The position numbers and the translations under genes were made by a program. The notes under the pieces were generated by a model. It had not been told where the DNA came from. It saw nothing but the letters and a program-made list of their open reading frames with translations, and searched no databases. Positions 48,301-55,729 of a stretch of DNA of 64,000 nucleotides are shown here, piece after piece. The DNA is from Flavobacteriales bacterium UBA6770 (lineage in GTDB: Bacteria; Bacteroidota; Bacteroidia; Flavobacteriales_G; Salibacteraceae): the NCBI GenBank assembly GCA_905181875.1, contig CAJIZH010000003.1, positions 310,001-374,000 of the forward strand, in the 5' to 3' direction. Within the stretch, counting starts at the first letter, position 1. Every line of letters starts with the position of its first letter.

Positions 48301-49855
48301 ATCTGCAAATGGACCAGTACCCGGTTATTTGCAAGCTGAAGTTAAATTAAGTATTGGTTCTCCAATTTTTGGTGCTGGACACTTATGGCAATACGACATA
48401 CGAGGAATAGACAGACAAAGTGATTCAGATAGAGTTCAACAACTATTTATTCCTGCTGATTCTATCAATCAATTGAATTATTTACATGGTGTTAACATTG
48501 TTATTACTGATAATAAAGAACATTGGTCACGTTGTCCTGTAATAGAAATGAGGGATACAATATCTGAAAGTGAAGGAAATGCTATTCGAGGTCAACTTCG
48601 TGATGCTGCCTCCGTAGATAAGGAAGGTAATCCTGCTAAAGATACAACTGCAGCGGGTAGTAGTAACCCAAGTGATCCTAATTATATAGCATCAAAAGGT
48701 ATGGGTTGGTTCCCTGGTTATGCGATTGATGTAGAAACAGGAGAACGATTAAATATGGCTTTTGGAGAGGATTCTTACCTTATTGAAGAAAATGGCCGCG
48801 ATATGATCTGGAATCCAACTTCAACGGAGTTTGAAGGACCGAGAAGAGAATTTAGAGGCGGTGGAAAACATATTATTTATGTCTTTAGGAATAATGCTGT
48901 AGAAGATGAAATAATCAATTTTGATGATTATTCTGCTGCTGATTACAACCGAGCAAAATTCTTCTTGGATTTAAATTACAATAATCCAGAAAACAGAATG
49001 CCTCGTTATGATGCAGGAAAATGGATGGCCGCTAAGCTTAAAGATGTTAGAGGTTATCTTGATCCAAGGTTCAAGAAGGAAGATACTTTAATGCATAATA
49101 ATGCAGCTAATGTATTTCGTGCTGGAATGTGGGTTGTAAATCCTCTATTGGAAGAAGAACAAGAATTCATGAGTACCGATGTAACAATCCGATTGAGAGT
49201 GCAACAAGAATATAAAGCTTGGGGTATAGGCAATCCAATTGAAGCTAACGCGACACTTGAAGGTGGGAAAAGCTATTATGTGAATGCAGGACCTATTAAA
49301 GTAATCGATGTGAATAGTTTGAGTGATACGCTTAATGACACAACAGTATACAAAAGAGGCATGACCATTAGTCCTAAAAAAGCTACAAATTACACCCTAG
49401 AATATAAAAATGGCAGAGCCGGGACAGATCTAGATTCTGTTTTAATTGAACAAACAAATGGTGGAATGCCGATGTATACATTTTCTTTAGAGGGAATGCA
49501 GCCTACATTTAATAGTCAAACAGTTGCTCAAGATGCACTAGAGGATATTAAAATTGTCCCAAACCCATACTATGCTTATAGTAAGTATGAAACTAGTAAA
49601 TTAGATAATAGAATCATTATTACCAATTTACCTAAAACTGTTACAGTAAGAGTGTATACTATTAATGGAACATTGGTTAGAACATTAGAGAAAGATGACG
49701 ACACAATAACATTCTTAGAATGGGACTTGAAAAATCAGTCACGTGTTCCCATTGCTTCGGGTATGTACATATACCATATAGACGCACCGGGAATTGGCGA
49801 GACTATTCTTAAATGGATGGCTGTTATGAGACCAGTTGATTTAGATAACTTTTAG
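45329..49855 (+). CDS. Very large secreted protein with T9SS/FlgD-like C-terminal domain
   Basis: 1508 residues with signal peptide MKNFLLILVAVLISTFSFA. Early regions include MWWDFTRPQYEIPKNSG, an Asp/Asn-rich calcium-loop-like YVDRNGDGDYDPTQGDYPAYD (about 205-225) and many aromatic, acidic stretches. Near the C terminus IVPNPYYAYSKYETSKLDNRI, then NLPKTVTVRVYTINGTLVRTL and PIASGMYIYHIDAPG, resembles a FlgD-like or type A sorting fold. The chain then extends to MAVMRPVDLDNF instead of the usual basic tail. Placed between a TonB receptor and a PorV-like barrel, it looks like a surface protein delivered by the type IX system. Function is unknown. Confidence 0.85.
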   Translation: MKNFLLILVAVLISTFSFARESEKSGSRSGKKPNGSLAANCSPATQSTELDINNTRALIQTGGDMWWDFTRPQYEIPKNSGQTALFAGSLWMGGRDISGQLKVAAQMFRASGQDFWTGPLSLIDAEIDPATCVEYDRHFPTTRSEVSEFVGWYEAGINDAANGTATQADQYPGYSIPRSILDYPAKGRAFAPYNESDDLAPYVDRNGDGDYDPTQGDYPAYDLNNSSDCKERIVNLFGDQNLWWVFNDKGNVHTETGASSIGMEIRAQAFAFATNDEINNMTFYNYELVNRSTFTLTDTYFGQWVDADLGCSADDYVGCDVQRGLGYCYNGDNNDEDCNGVTGYGNLPPAIGVDFFQGPFQDNDGVDNPLTEKYAEAIKNDGIPYKGIGIGYGDGVIDNERFGMRKFLYHNRSSGPQATQDPQTGVEFYNYLRSVWRDGSKMLYGGTGHQGDSKADPNTEADYMFPNDTDPIGWGTGGRPQDPWTEVTAGNAPNDRRFMQSAGPFTLEPGAVNNITVGVVWARATNGNNLSSIKSLKKADDKTQALFDNCFRILSGPDAPNLAIREMENELILYLENPLLSNNYNEAYRETDPTIIAPDSIGGRPITDDEIDVFKTYFFQGYMIYQLKNDAVSTGDLKDPSKARLIGQVDVRDSVTMIVNLPFDSDLGTEVPTLEVVGENNGISTSFLIDQDAFADGVTQLVNNRAYYYLAIAYGFNPNSQNRKFIGSRKSPTGAIKAIKGIPHQVDNQNGGTVLNAKYGDGVEITRVEGIGNGGNVLRITQKSIDAILASPDHRVKELTYEKGAGPVTVKVVDPVAIKGGDYTIWLRDTNRYTKGDLTDAFWMVTSSKFADTIISTRSIEVGTEKILADLGISITLGQVHNSGEKEVRDLDNGFLFSEVVFKDPSKAWLSGVADADGTIESNWILSGTSALEDAAGSPRDESKFDDWNYYFGSTPGFTNVSKKGQGLDDLQKFEQIEGGTIAPFRMTSYKSANGPVPGYLQAEVKLSIGSPIFGAGHLWQYDIRGIDRQSDSDRVQQLFIPADSINQLNYLHGVNIVITDNKEHWSRCPVIEMRDTISESEGNAIRGQLRDAASVDKEGNPAKDTTAAGSSNPSDPNYIASKGMGWFPGYAIDVETGERLNMAFGEDSYLIEENGRDMIWNPTSTEFEGPRREFRGGGKHIIYVFRNNAVEDEIINFDDYSAADYNRAKFFLDLNYNNPENRMPRYDAGKWMAAKLKDVRGYLDPRFKKEDTLMHNNAANVFRAGMWVVNPLLEEEQEFMSTDVTIRLRVQQEYKAWGIGNPIEANATLEGGKSYYVNAGPIKVIDVNSLSDTLNDTTVYKRGMTISPKKATNYTLEYKNGRAGTDLDSVLIEQTNGGMPMYTFSLEGMQPTFNSQTVAQDALEDIKIVPNPYYAYSKYETSKLDNRIIITNLPKTVTVRVYTINGTLVRTLEKDDDTITFLEWDLKNQSRVPIASGMYIYHIDAPGIGETILKWMAVMRPVDLDNF

Positions 49856-49884
49856 AATTATTGTTTAGGGAGAATAATCAAGAT

Positions 49885-50964
49885 ATGATGAGAAATAGAC
49901 ATAATAATACTTTATTCCTGTTGATGTTTTTTAGTTTGTTACTATCGAGTGCAGTTTTTGCCGGTAATAAAGACCGAATTGGACAAAATGGGGCCAATGA
50001 ATTATCTATTAATCCTTGGACTAGGAGTGCTGGATTTGCAAATGCCAATTCAACTTCTGTAATTGGATTGGAATCTTTAGCTTCTAATATTTCAGGGTTG
50101 GCATTTACACCTAAGACTGAAATTCAATATGGATTTACAAGATTTATGGGCGGTGCTTCTAATATTAACACATTTGGACTTGCTCAAAAAGTAGGTGAAG
50201 GCAATGTTATTGGCTTTTCAATCACAAATATGGCTTTTGGGGATATCGATGTGACTACTGAAGATAATCCAGAAGGTGGAATTGGAGTATATGCACCACA
50301 ATTTCTTAATTTAAACTTAGCATACGCAAGAGCATTCTCAAATAGTATTTATGCTGGTATTGCAGTAAAAATGATTTCAGAATCTATTACGGATGTTAAA
50401 ACTCAAGGTGTTGCTTTCGATATTGGAATTAGATATGTAACCGGTAAAGACGATAACCTGAAATTTGGAATTGCGTTAAGAAATATTGGACCTAAATTAA
50501 AATTTGAGGGTAACGGACTTTCTGTAAAAACAGACTTTGAGGACAAGGAATTTACTTTTAACCAGAGATCAGAAGCATTTGAAATGCCTGCTGAATTAAA
50601 CATGGGAGTGGCTTATGACTTTTATGTAGGTTCTGTAAGCGATACTTCAGGTAAAAGTGAAAAAACAGAACATAGGATTACACCTGCAGGAACATTTGTG
50701 TCTAAATCTTTTGGTAAAGATGAGTTGAGAGTAGGTGCTGAATATGCATGGCGAGAAATGGTAATGGGTAGAGTAGGTTTAATGTATGAGCAAGGGATTT
50801 TCTCACCTAATGATCGGTCTACCATGTATACGGGCCCTTCTGCAGGACTTAGCTTTGTTTATCCAATCAATGAAAACGGAACTACAATTGCGATCGATTA
50901 CTCATATGTATTTACTAATCCTTATGGTGGAAATCATTTATTTGGATTACGATTGAACCTATAA
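49885..50964 (+). CDS. PorV/PorQ-family outer-membrane protein
   Basis: An outer-membrane barrel of the FadL-like PorV/PorQ type. In Porphyromonas and Flavobacterium PorV shuttles type IX cargo to the surface attachment machinery. I prefer ATG 49885, giving a signal peptide (NTLFLLMFFSLLLSSAVFA) and 359 residues. TTG 49861 would add eight. The mature start GANELSINPWTRSAGFANANS, then GLESLASNISGLAF and YGFTRFMGGASNINTFGLAQ, is the PorV hallmark. The end is HLFGLRLNL. It follows the 1508-residue secreted protein by 29 bases and is followed by a terminator, so it closes the operon. It may be a cargo-specific paralogue. Confidence 0.88.
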   Translation: MMRNRHNNTLFLLMFFSLLLSSAVFAGNKDRIGQNGANELSINPWTRSAGFANANSTSVIGLESLASNISGLAFTPKTEIQYGFTRFMGGASNINTFGLAQKVGEGNVIGFSITNMAFGDIDVTTEDNPEGGIGVYAPQFLNLNLAYARAFSNSIYAGIAVKMISESITDVKTQGVAFDIGIRYVTGKDDNLKFGIALRNIGPKLKFEGNGLSVKTDFEDKEFTFNQRSEAFEMPAELNMGVAYDFYVGSVSDTSGKSEKTEHRITPAGTFVSKSFGKDELRVGAEYAWREMVMGRVGLMYEQGIFSPNDRSTMYTGPSAGLSFVYPINENGTTIAIDYSYVFTNPYGGNHLFGLRLNL

Positions 50965-50989
50965 AATTAAATCGAATATTATTTTATTG

Positions 50990-51019
50990 ATGGAATCCTG
51001 AATCAGGATTCCATTTTTT
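50990..51019 (+). terminator. Rho-independent terminator of the receptor/secreted protein/PorV operon
   Basis: ATGGAATCCTG and CAGGATTCCAT form a perfect 11-bp stem with a 3-base loop, followed by six T. It lies 25 bases after the PorV-like stop. Confidence 0.88.
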
Positions 51020-51050
51020 CATTTATATAACATTCTAAAATCAAGTAATT

Positions 51051-51524
51051 ATGTCTAAAGTTGCTTATTATACCGAAGAAGGGTTACAAAATATACGTGA
51101 CGAGGTTCACCATTTAAAAACAGTTGAAAGACCTAGTATCTCTCAACAAATTGGAGAAGCAAGAGATAAAGGTGATTTATCCGAAAATGCTGAATACGAT
51201 GCAGCAAAGGAAGCCCAAGGTCTTCTTGAGCTGAAAATTAGTCAGCTAGAAAATTTGATCTCGAACGCGCGTATTGTCGATGAGAGTATCATGGATAACT
51301 CCAAAGTGCGTATTCTATCAAAAGTTACTATCGAAAATCAGGCGAACAAAACCAAAATGGTGTACACTTTGGTTGCGGAGAACGAACAAGATCTTAAAGC
51401 TGGTAAAATTAGCGTTGACTCTCCTATCGGTAAAGGTCTTTTAGGAAAAGCAAAGGATGAGATTGCGGAAGTTGTAATTCCTGCAGGCGAGCTTCATTTC
51501 AAGATATTGGATATAACTAGGTAG
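51051..51524 (+). CDS. greA: Transcription elongation factor GreA
   Basis: Rescues backtracked RNA polymerase by stimulating transcript cleavage. The 157 residues have the N-terminal coiled coil with the catalytic acidic tip (GEARDKGDLSENAEYDAAKEAQGLLELKI) and the C-terminal FKBP-like domain ending SPIGKGLLGKAKDEIAEVVIPAGELHFKILDI. Tip residues D and E in GDLSENAEYDA are intact, so cleavage activity should be retained. The stop shares one base with the GTG of the HIT-protein gene, indicating coupling. Confidence 0.96.
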   Translation: MSKVAYYTEEGLQNIRDEVHHLKTVERPSISQQIGEARDKGDLSENAEYDAAKEAQGLLELKISQLENLISNARIVDESIMDNSKVRILSKVTIENQANKTKMVYTLVAENEQDLKAGKISVDSPIGKGLLGKAKDEIAEVVIPAGELHFKILDITR

Positions 51525-51916
51525 TGGCTTCATTTTTCACCAAAATAATTAGAGGTGATATACCTTGTTATAAAATAGCTGAAAACGAATATTGTTTCAG
51601 TTTCTTGGACATCAATCCTCTTCAAAAAGGTCATGTTCTAGTCGTGTCCAAAACTGAAGCTGATCAACTATTTGATTTGGATGATAAATCCTACTCGGAA
51701 CTATTAACATTTACCAAGATCATTTCTATTGCAATAAAGAAAGCTTTTCCTTGCAATAGAATAGGGATGTCTGTAATTGGATTGGAGATTCCTCATGCAC
51801 ACATTCATTTAATTCCAATTAATCTAGAAAAGGATATGAACTTTGCTCAACCAAAAAAATCTTTTTCCATAGTAGAATTTGAATCCATTGTGGCTCAAAT
51901 TAAAGCTTACCTCTAG
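51524..51916 (+). CDS. HIT-family hydrolase
   Basis: A 130-residue histidine-triad protein that cleaves or transfers nucleotide phosphates. It begins at GTG, giving [22 protein letters not shown], the normal HIT N terminus. The [18 protein letters not shown] strand and the triad [10 protein letters not shown] complete the fold. Members of this group hydrolyse AMP-linked substrates, but the physiological one is unknown. It overlaps greA by one base and ends on the palindrome CTAG, which also provides the stop of ruvC on the other strand. Confidence 0.93.
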   Translation: MASFFTKIIRGDIPCYKIAENEYCFSFLDINPLQKGHVLVVSKTEADQLFDLDDKSYSELLTFTKIISIAIKKAFPCNRIGMSVIGLEIPHAHIHLIPINLEKDMNFAQPKKSFSIVEFESIVAQIKAYL

Positions 51917-52461
51917 CGTGCCTTTTTAGGGTTATTCTTAACGAAGGACTCCCAACCAGAGTACTTCTTACCAACCGTACCCGCACCACCTTGAAAATAG
52001 TGACAAACGGCTGCAGCCAATCCATCAGTTGCATCTAAATGCTTAGGCATTTCCTCTATCTTCAATAGTGACTTTAACATCGCCGCAACTTGCTCTTTAC
52101 TGGCGTTACCATTACCAGTAATCGATTGCTTTATTTTTCTAGGCGCATATTCCATAATAGGAATATCTCGATACAACGCAGCAGCCATTGACACTCCTTG
52201 AGCTCTACCTAGTTTTAGCATCGATTGGACATTTTTACCGTAAAATGGAGCTTCAACGGCAAATTCATCCGGGTTATAAGTATCGATAAGTTGAAGTGTT
52301 CGTTCAAATATTCTTTTTAGTTTATCTGAATGTTCAGGTAGCTTACTTAGATGAATAACACCCATAGTAACCAAATGAAGTTTCTTATTCTTAACATGCA
52401 CAATTCCATATCCCATTAGCGATGTACCAGGATCCATACCTAGAATTATTTTATCCTCCAT
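51913..52461 (-). CDS. ruvC: Holliday junction resolvase RuvC
   Basis: Cleaves four-way junctions in recombinational repair, working with RuvAB. The 182 residues carry the acidic active site: the first Asp in [16 protein letters not shown], Glu in [14 protein letters not shown] and the pair in [29 protein letters not shown] is the conserved basic segment. Length is typical. It is monocistronic on the minus strand, convergent with the HIT gene, with both stops read from the same CTAG at 51913-51916. Confidence 0.96.
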   Translation of the reverse strand: MEDKIILGMDPGTSLMGYGIVHVKNKKLHLVTMGVIHLSKLPEHSDKLKRIFERTLQLIDTYNPDEFAVEAPFYGKNVQSMLKLGRAQGVSMAAALYRDIPIMEYAPRKIKQSITGNGNASKEQVAAMLKSLLKIEEMPKHLDATDGLAAAVCHYFQGGAGTVGKKYSGWESFVKNNPKKAR

Positions 52462-52517
52462 TTATCTATTCAAGCTATACTTTTGAAACGGTTAAGATAA
52501 TATTTTAAAAACAAGAA

Positions 52518-53498
52518 GTGAATTCATCAAAACGTACATATATATTTTTTGCGATTAAAATTTTGATAGTTGTAGCTGTGTTCTATTGGGTTGTCTCTAA
52601 ATCTTTAAACCATTACTCATCTAAAGAAATTATTGACTTTCAATATTCTATATTTTCAGAATATGAAAATTTGATATGGCTTACTTTTGTAATTATCCTA
52701 ATGCCCTTAAACTGGTTTATTGAAAGTAAAAAATGGTCAATCTCTTTACGGAAAATTTATCCAATTTCTCGTATATCTTCTATTAAGTCAGTTCTTGCCG
52801 GTGTGGCACTTGGAATATTTACCCCCAATCGAATAGGAGAATTCGCCGGTCGAATATTAACTCTTCCCGAAGGATTTAGAACACAAGGGGTTTTTTCTAA
52901 CGCCATTTGCAGTTTATCTCAACTAACTATAACACTTGTTATTGGATCTATCTGCCTAATAGGATTAATACCTTATTACTTAATCTTCGAAACTAGTTTT
53001 ATAGTAATCCTAGCGCAAATCATAATAGCTACATTCGCTATTTTAGTTTTGCTATTCTACACTCGTTCGACTCGATTACTGAAATTCATTTCTAACATAA
53101 AGTGGTTAAAAAAAATCATAAAAGAACCTGAGGTTAAAGTTGCGATATCAAGAAGTACGCTAACACCACTTATTGGAAATAGCATTTTTAGGTATTTTAT
53201 TTTCTTTATTCAATTTATAGCCATCCTAACTTTTTACAACGTAGAACTTAATAGCCTTTTTAGTATTGTTCATATTCCAATTATATATTTAACTCTAGCA
53301 ATCGTGCCAACTATCGCATTATCCGAATTAGGGGTAAGAGAAGGTGTTTCTATTGCAGTTTTATCTGGAATTTCAGAGAATACACTCGGTATTATTTCTG
53401 CTTCATTTTCGTTATGGATAATCAACATTGCTGTACCAGCTTTATTAGGCAGCTTAATTCTACTTCGGATTAAATTTCAATCAAAATCAGCCCAATGA
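52518..53498 (+). CDS. Flippase-like membrane protein (lysylphosphatidylglycerol synthase TM region family)
   Basis: A 326-residue protein with about eight membrane helices, starting at GTG (MNSSKRTYIFFAIKILIVV). The segment ESKKWSISLRKIYPISRISSIKSVLAGVALGIFTPNRIGEFAGRI matches the core of the UPF0104/LPG_synthase_TM family, as does LSELGVREGVSI. These proteins include lipid-linked sugar flippase-like or aminoacyl-lipid transport modules. The catalytic cytoplasmic domain of true MprF is absent. Its TGA overlaps the ATG of a GT2 glycosyltransferase by 4 bases, so it probably acts with it on a lipid-linked glycan. Confidence 0.85.
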   Translation: MNSSKRTYIFFAIKILIVVAVFYWVVSKSLNHYSSKEIIDFQYSIFSEYENLIWLTFVIILMPLNWFIESKKWSISLRKIYPISRISSIKSVLAGVALGIFTPNRIGEFAGRILTLPEGFRTQGVFSNAICSLSQLTITLVIGSICLIGLIPYYLIFETSFIVILAQIIIATFAILVLLFYTRSTRLLKFISNIKWLKKIIKEPEVKVAISRSTLTPLIGNSIFRYFIFFIQFIAILTFYNVELNSLFSIVHIPIIYLTLAIVPTIALSELGVREGVSIAVLSGISENTLGIISASFSLWIINIAVPALLGSLILLRIKFQSKSAQ

Positions 53499-54586
53499 TA
53501 TTTTGGATATTGGGGCCATTGGCAATTCATTTTGCGGTGCTTTGGTGGCTAAATCAAGGCGTTCAGAATATCGTTAATTTCACTCAAAAAACTGGTTCTG
53601 AATCAGAAGCTGAATTCACGATAGTAATTCCATTTAGAAACGAAGAAGAAAACATTCCTAAGTTGTTTGAATCTTTACGAAACCAAAACCACGAAAAAAA
53701 TTCAGTCCATATTATTTTTATAAATGATGATTCTACTGACAGCTCCGTTTCACAACTCAAAGAGCTAATCAAAGGCGATTTTCCATTCAGAACAAAACTT
53801 TTGAACCTTGAAAATACTGAGGGCCAGGGAAAAAAGAAGGCACTATTTAAAGCAATTCAATCCGCCACAACTCAATTCATTATCCAAATTGATTGCGATA
53901 TTGTGATTAAACATCAATGGTTAGAATCAGTTATTCAAAACGTAAATAAAGAAACTGATTTATTGGTTTTACCAGTTAGTATAAATGGACGGAAGCAATG
54001 GTTTCAAGAATTTGAGTTTAGTGCTTTGCAATTTGTCACTTTTGGCATGGCGGGCAATAAAACCCCCATTCTTTGCAATGGAGCAAACTTAGTTTATAGA
54101 AAATCTGCATGGCTAAATGCTTTTAGTGCTATTAAAAAAGGTGATTCTGGTGACGATATTTTCCTTCTGCAGGAATTTTTAAAGAAAAAATTAACTATAA
54201 AATATGCTTTATCCAAAAACTTAGTTGCTAAAACACCTAGCGTTAAAAGTCTGAACAAATATTTTGACCAAAGGCTGCGTTGGGCGGGAAAAAACAAAAA
54301 TGTTTCAATTCCAAAATATGGTGCAGTAAGGTTCTACTTAGGTATTATGCAACTCATTCCGTTTTTTGTTTGTGGAATAAGTTGGAAAATTGGAGCACCT
54401 ATCCTGCTCTTTAAAATATTAACTGATTATTATTTTGTACGTAAATATCGGAAATTAAATAAGGAGGAAACTAGTAATGTTCTCTTTTTGGTATCAGGGT
54501 TAATCATGCCATTTTACCTGATAGCTCTATTGATTTTACCATTATTTACTGCACCTACCTGGAAAGGACGAAAAGTGAATGTATAA
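53495..54586 (+). CDS. Family 2 glycosyltransferase, membrane-bound
   Basis: 363 residues. One N-terminal membrane helix (about 3-18) precedes the GT-A domain: FTIVIPFRNEEENIPKLFESL, INDDSTDSSVSQL, the DxD-like IIQIDCDIV, CNGANLVYRKSAW and the acceptor-loop motif QRLRWAGK. Two or three C-terminal helices follow. This is the layout of processive or lipid-anchored GT2 enzymes. Donor and acceptor sugars are unknown. The start overlaps the flippase-like gene by 4 bases, so the pair likely builds and moves a surface glycolipid. Confidence 0.9.
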   Translation: MIFWILGPLAIHFAVLWWLNQGVQNIVNFTQKTGSESEAEFTIVIPFRNEEENIPKLFESLRNQNHEKNSVHIIFINDDSTDSSVSQLKELIKGDFPFRTKLLNLENTEGQGKKKALFKAIQSATTQFIIQIDCDIVIKHQWLESVIQNVNKETDLLVLPVSINGRKQWFQEFEFSALQFVTFGMAGNKTPILCNGANLVYRKSAWLNAFSAIKKGDSGDDIFLLQEFLKKKLTIKYALSKNLVAKTPSVKSLNKYFDQRLRWAGKNKNVSIPKYGAVRFYLGIMQLIPFFVCGISWKIGAPILLFKILTDYYFVRKYRKLNKEETSNVLFLVSGLIMPFYLIALLILPLFTAPTWKGRKVNV

Positions 54587-54651
54587 AGCATTTTACCTTG
54601 CTCAATTTAGGCAATTAGTCTAATTTGCAACTTCAATTAAAAAAGCAACAA

Positions 54652-55641
54652 ATGGTTTCAGGAAGGGATAGAGATCCGGGATATAATAAAAAGAAAGTAA
54701 CAAAACCACTGGAGCAAACACCTGTGACTGATAAAACAACTCCTACTCCACCAGAAAAGTTAGAGCAAGAGCCAACCTCAACCCCTAACGCTGCCGAAAC
54801 AACAATGGTTTCTGCTCCAATTTTACCTGTAAAAGATATTCCAAAACAAGAACCTATCACAGTACCTCCACTGGTAGAAAAAAAACCTGAACCTAGACAG
54901 GAAAACACCAAAAGTACTCCACCGCCCCACCGCCCTCCTATTGTTCCACCAGTAAAAAAACACAACCCACAGAAGACAAGTCGAAAAAGTAAGCTGCTAG
55001 GAATAATTATTGCGGTTTTAATTTTGATTGGATTGATTACCTTGGGATATACTATCATTTCTTCAATAATGGAAAAAGAAGCAACAGAAAAACCGGATGA
55101 TTCCTTTAAAAATGACGGGCTTAAATCTAACGGGTCAAATAGTACAGATGCCCTTTATGATAATGAATCTATTGAGGGCGAAGAAGTTGCTCCGCAAGCG
55201 GGAGCGATTGGTGACGATTTAGAATCCATAGGAAATACGGGAACGGACAATTCTAAGGAAACAGAGCTCTCTACTGAAAATAGTATGGAATCTGAAATGA
55301 AAGAGGCCAGAGAAGGATTTTCTGATAAAAGCTCATCTGATCAAGAAAAAGAGGCAATTAAAACAAAAATCATTCGTAAAAAGGGAGAATTTGAAATCCC
55401 AAGTTGGATTATTGCCTTTAGTGCAAATTCTAAAAAACCGCTTGCAAATACTAATTACAGTACACTTGAAGCATTAGGTTATGATGCTGGAATTTATTGG
55501 ATTCCTAAGTATTTTCCTGGTGGAAGCGAAATGTACAAGGTTTATGTCGGACCTTATAAATCAGCAAAGGAAGCTGAAAGTATGCTACCAGCGATTAAAA
55601 ACCTGCAACGCGATGCTTATGTGCTAAAAATTGAAGAGTAA
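54652..55641 (+). CDS. SPOR-domain membrane protein, FtsN-like layout
   Basis: I take ATG 54652 rather than TTG 54625, since the latter overlaps a promoter-like TAATTTGC. The 329 residues have a Pro/Thr/Lys-rich cytoplasmic region (1-114), one membrane helix (about 115-137, LLGIIIAVLILIGLITLGY), an acidic Ser/Glu-rich spacer (about 140-240) and a C-terminal SPOR domain (about 250-329, WIIAFSANSKKPLANTNYSTLEAL, YKVYVGPYKSAKEAESML). SPOR domains bind denuded septal peptidoglycan, and this topology is that of FtsN-type division proteins. It may be the divisome SPOR protein of this organism, but it has no cell-division neighbours. Confidence 0.82.
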   Translation: MVSGRDRDPGYNKKKVTKPLEQTPVTDKTTPTPPEKLEQEPTSTPNAAETTMVSAPILPVKDIPKQEPITVPPLVEKKPEPRQENTKSTPPPHRPPIVPPVKKHNPQKTSRKSKLLGIIIAVLILIGLITLGYTIISSIMEKEATEKPDDSFKNDGLKSNGSNSTDALYDNESIEGEEVAPQAGAIGDDLESIGNTGTDNSKETELSTENSMESEMKEAREGFSDKSSSDQEKEAIKTKIIRKKGEFEIPSWIIAFSANSKKPLANTNYSTLEALGYDAGIYWIPKYFPGGSEMYKVYVGPYKSAKEAESMLPAIKNLQRDAYVLKIEE

Positions 55642-55729
55642 CCTCAACATTACTTTTTATCAACTATCATGTTCTTTGCTTAATTGTCAATAGAACCTAA
55701 TAGTATTGCCAATTTTTTAAAATCTAAAC

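Noticed and set aside
53495-54586. Part of a capsule or O-antigen cluster
   Set aside because: Only one glycosyltransferase and one flippase-like gene are present, without sugar-nucleotide or polymerase genes alongside.
54633-55058. 141-codon minus-strand frame within the SPOR gene
   Set aside because: An antisense frame over a Pro/Thr-rich low-complexity region; Gly/Ser/Val-rich nonsense product.
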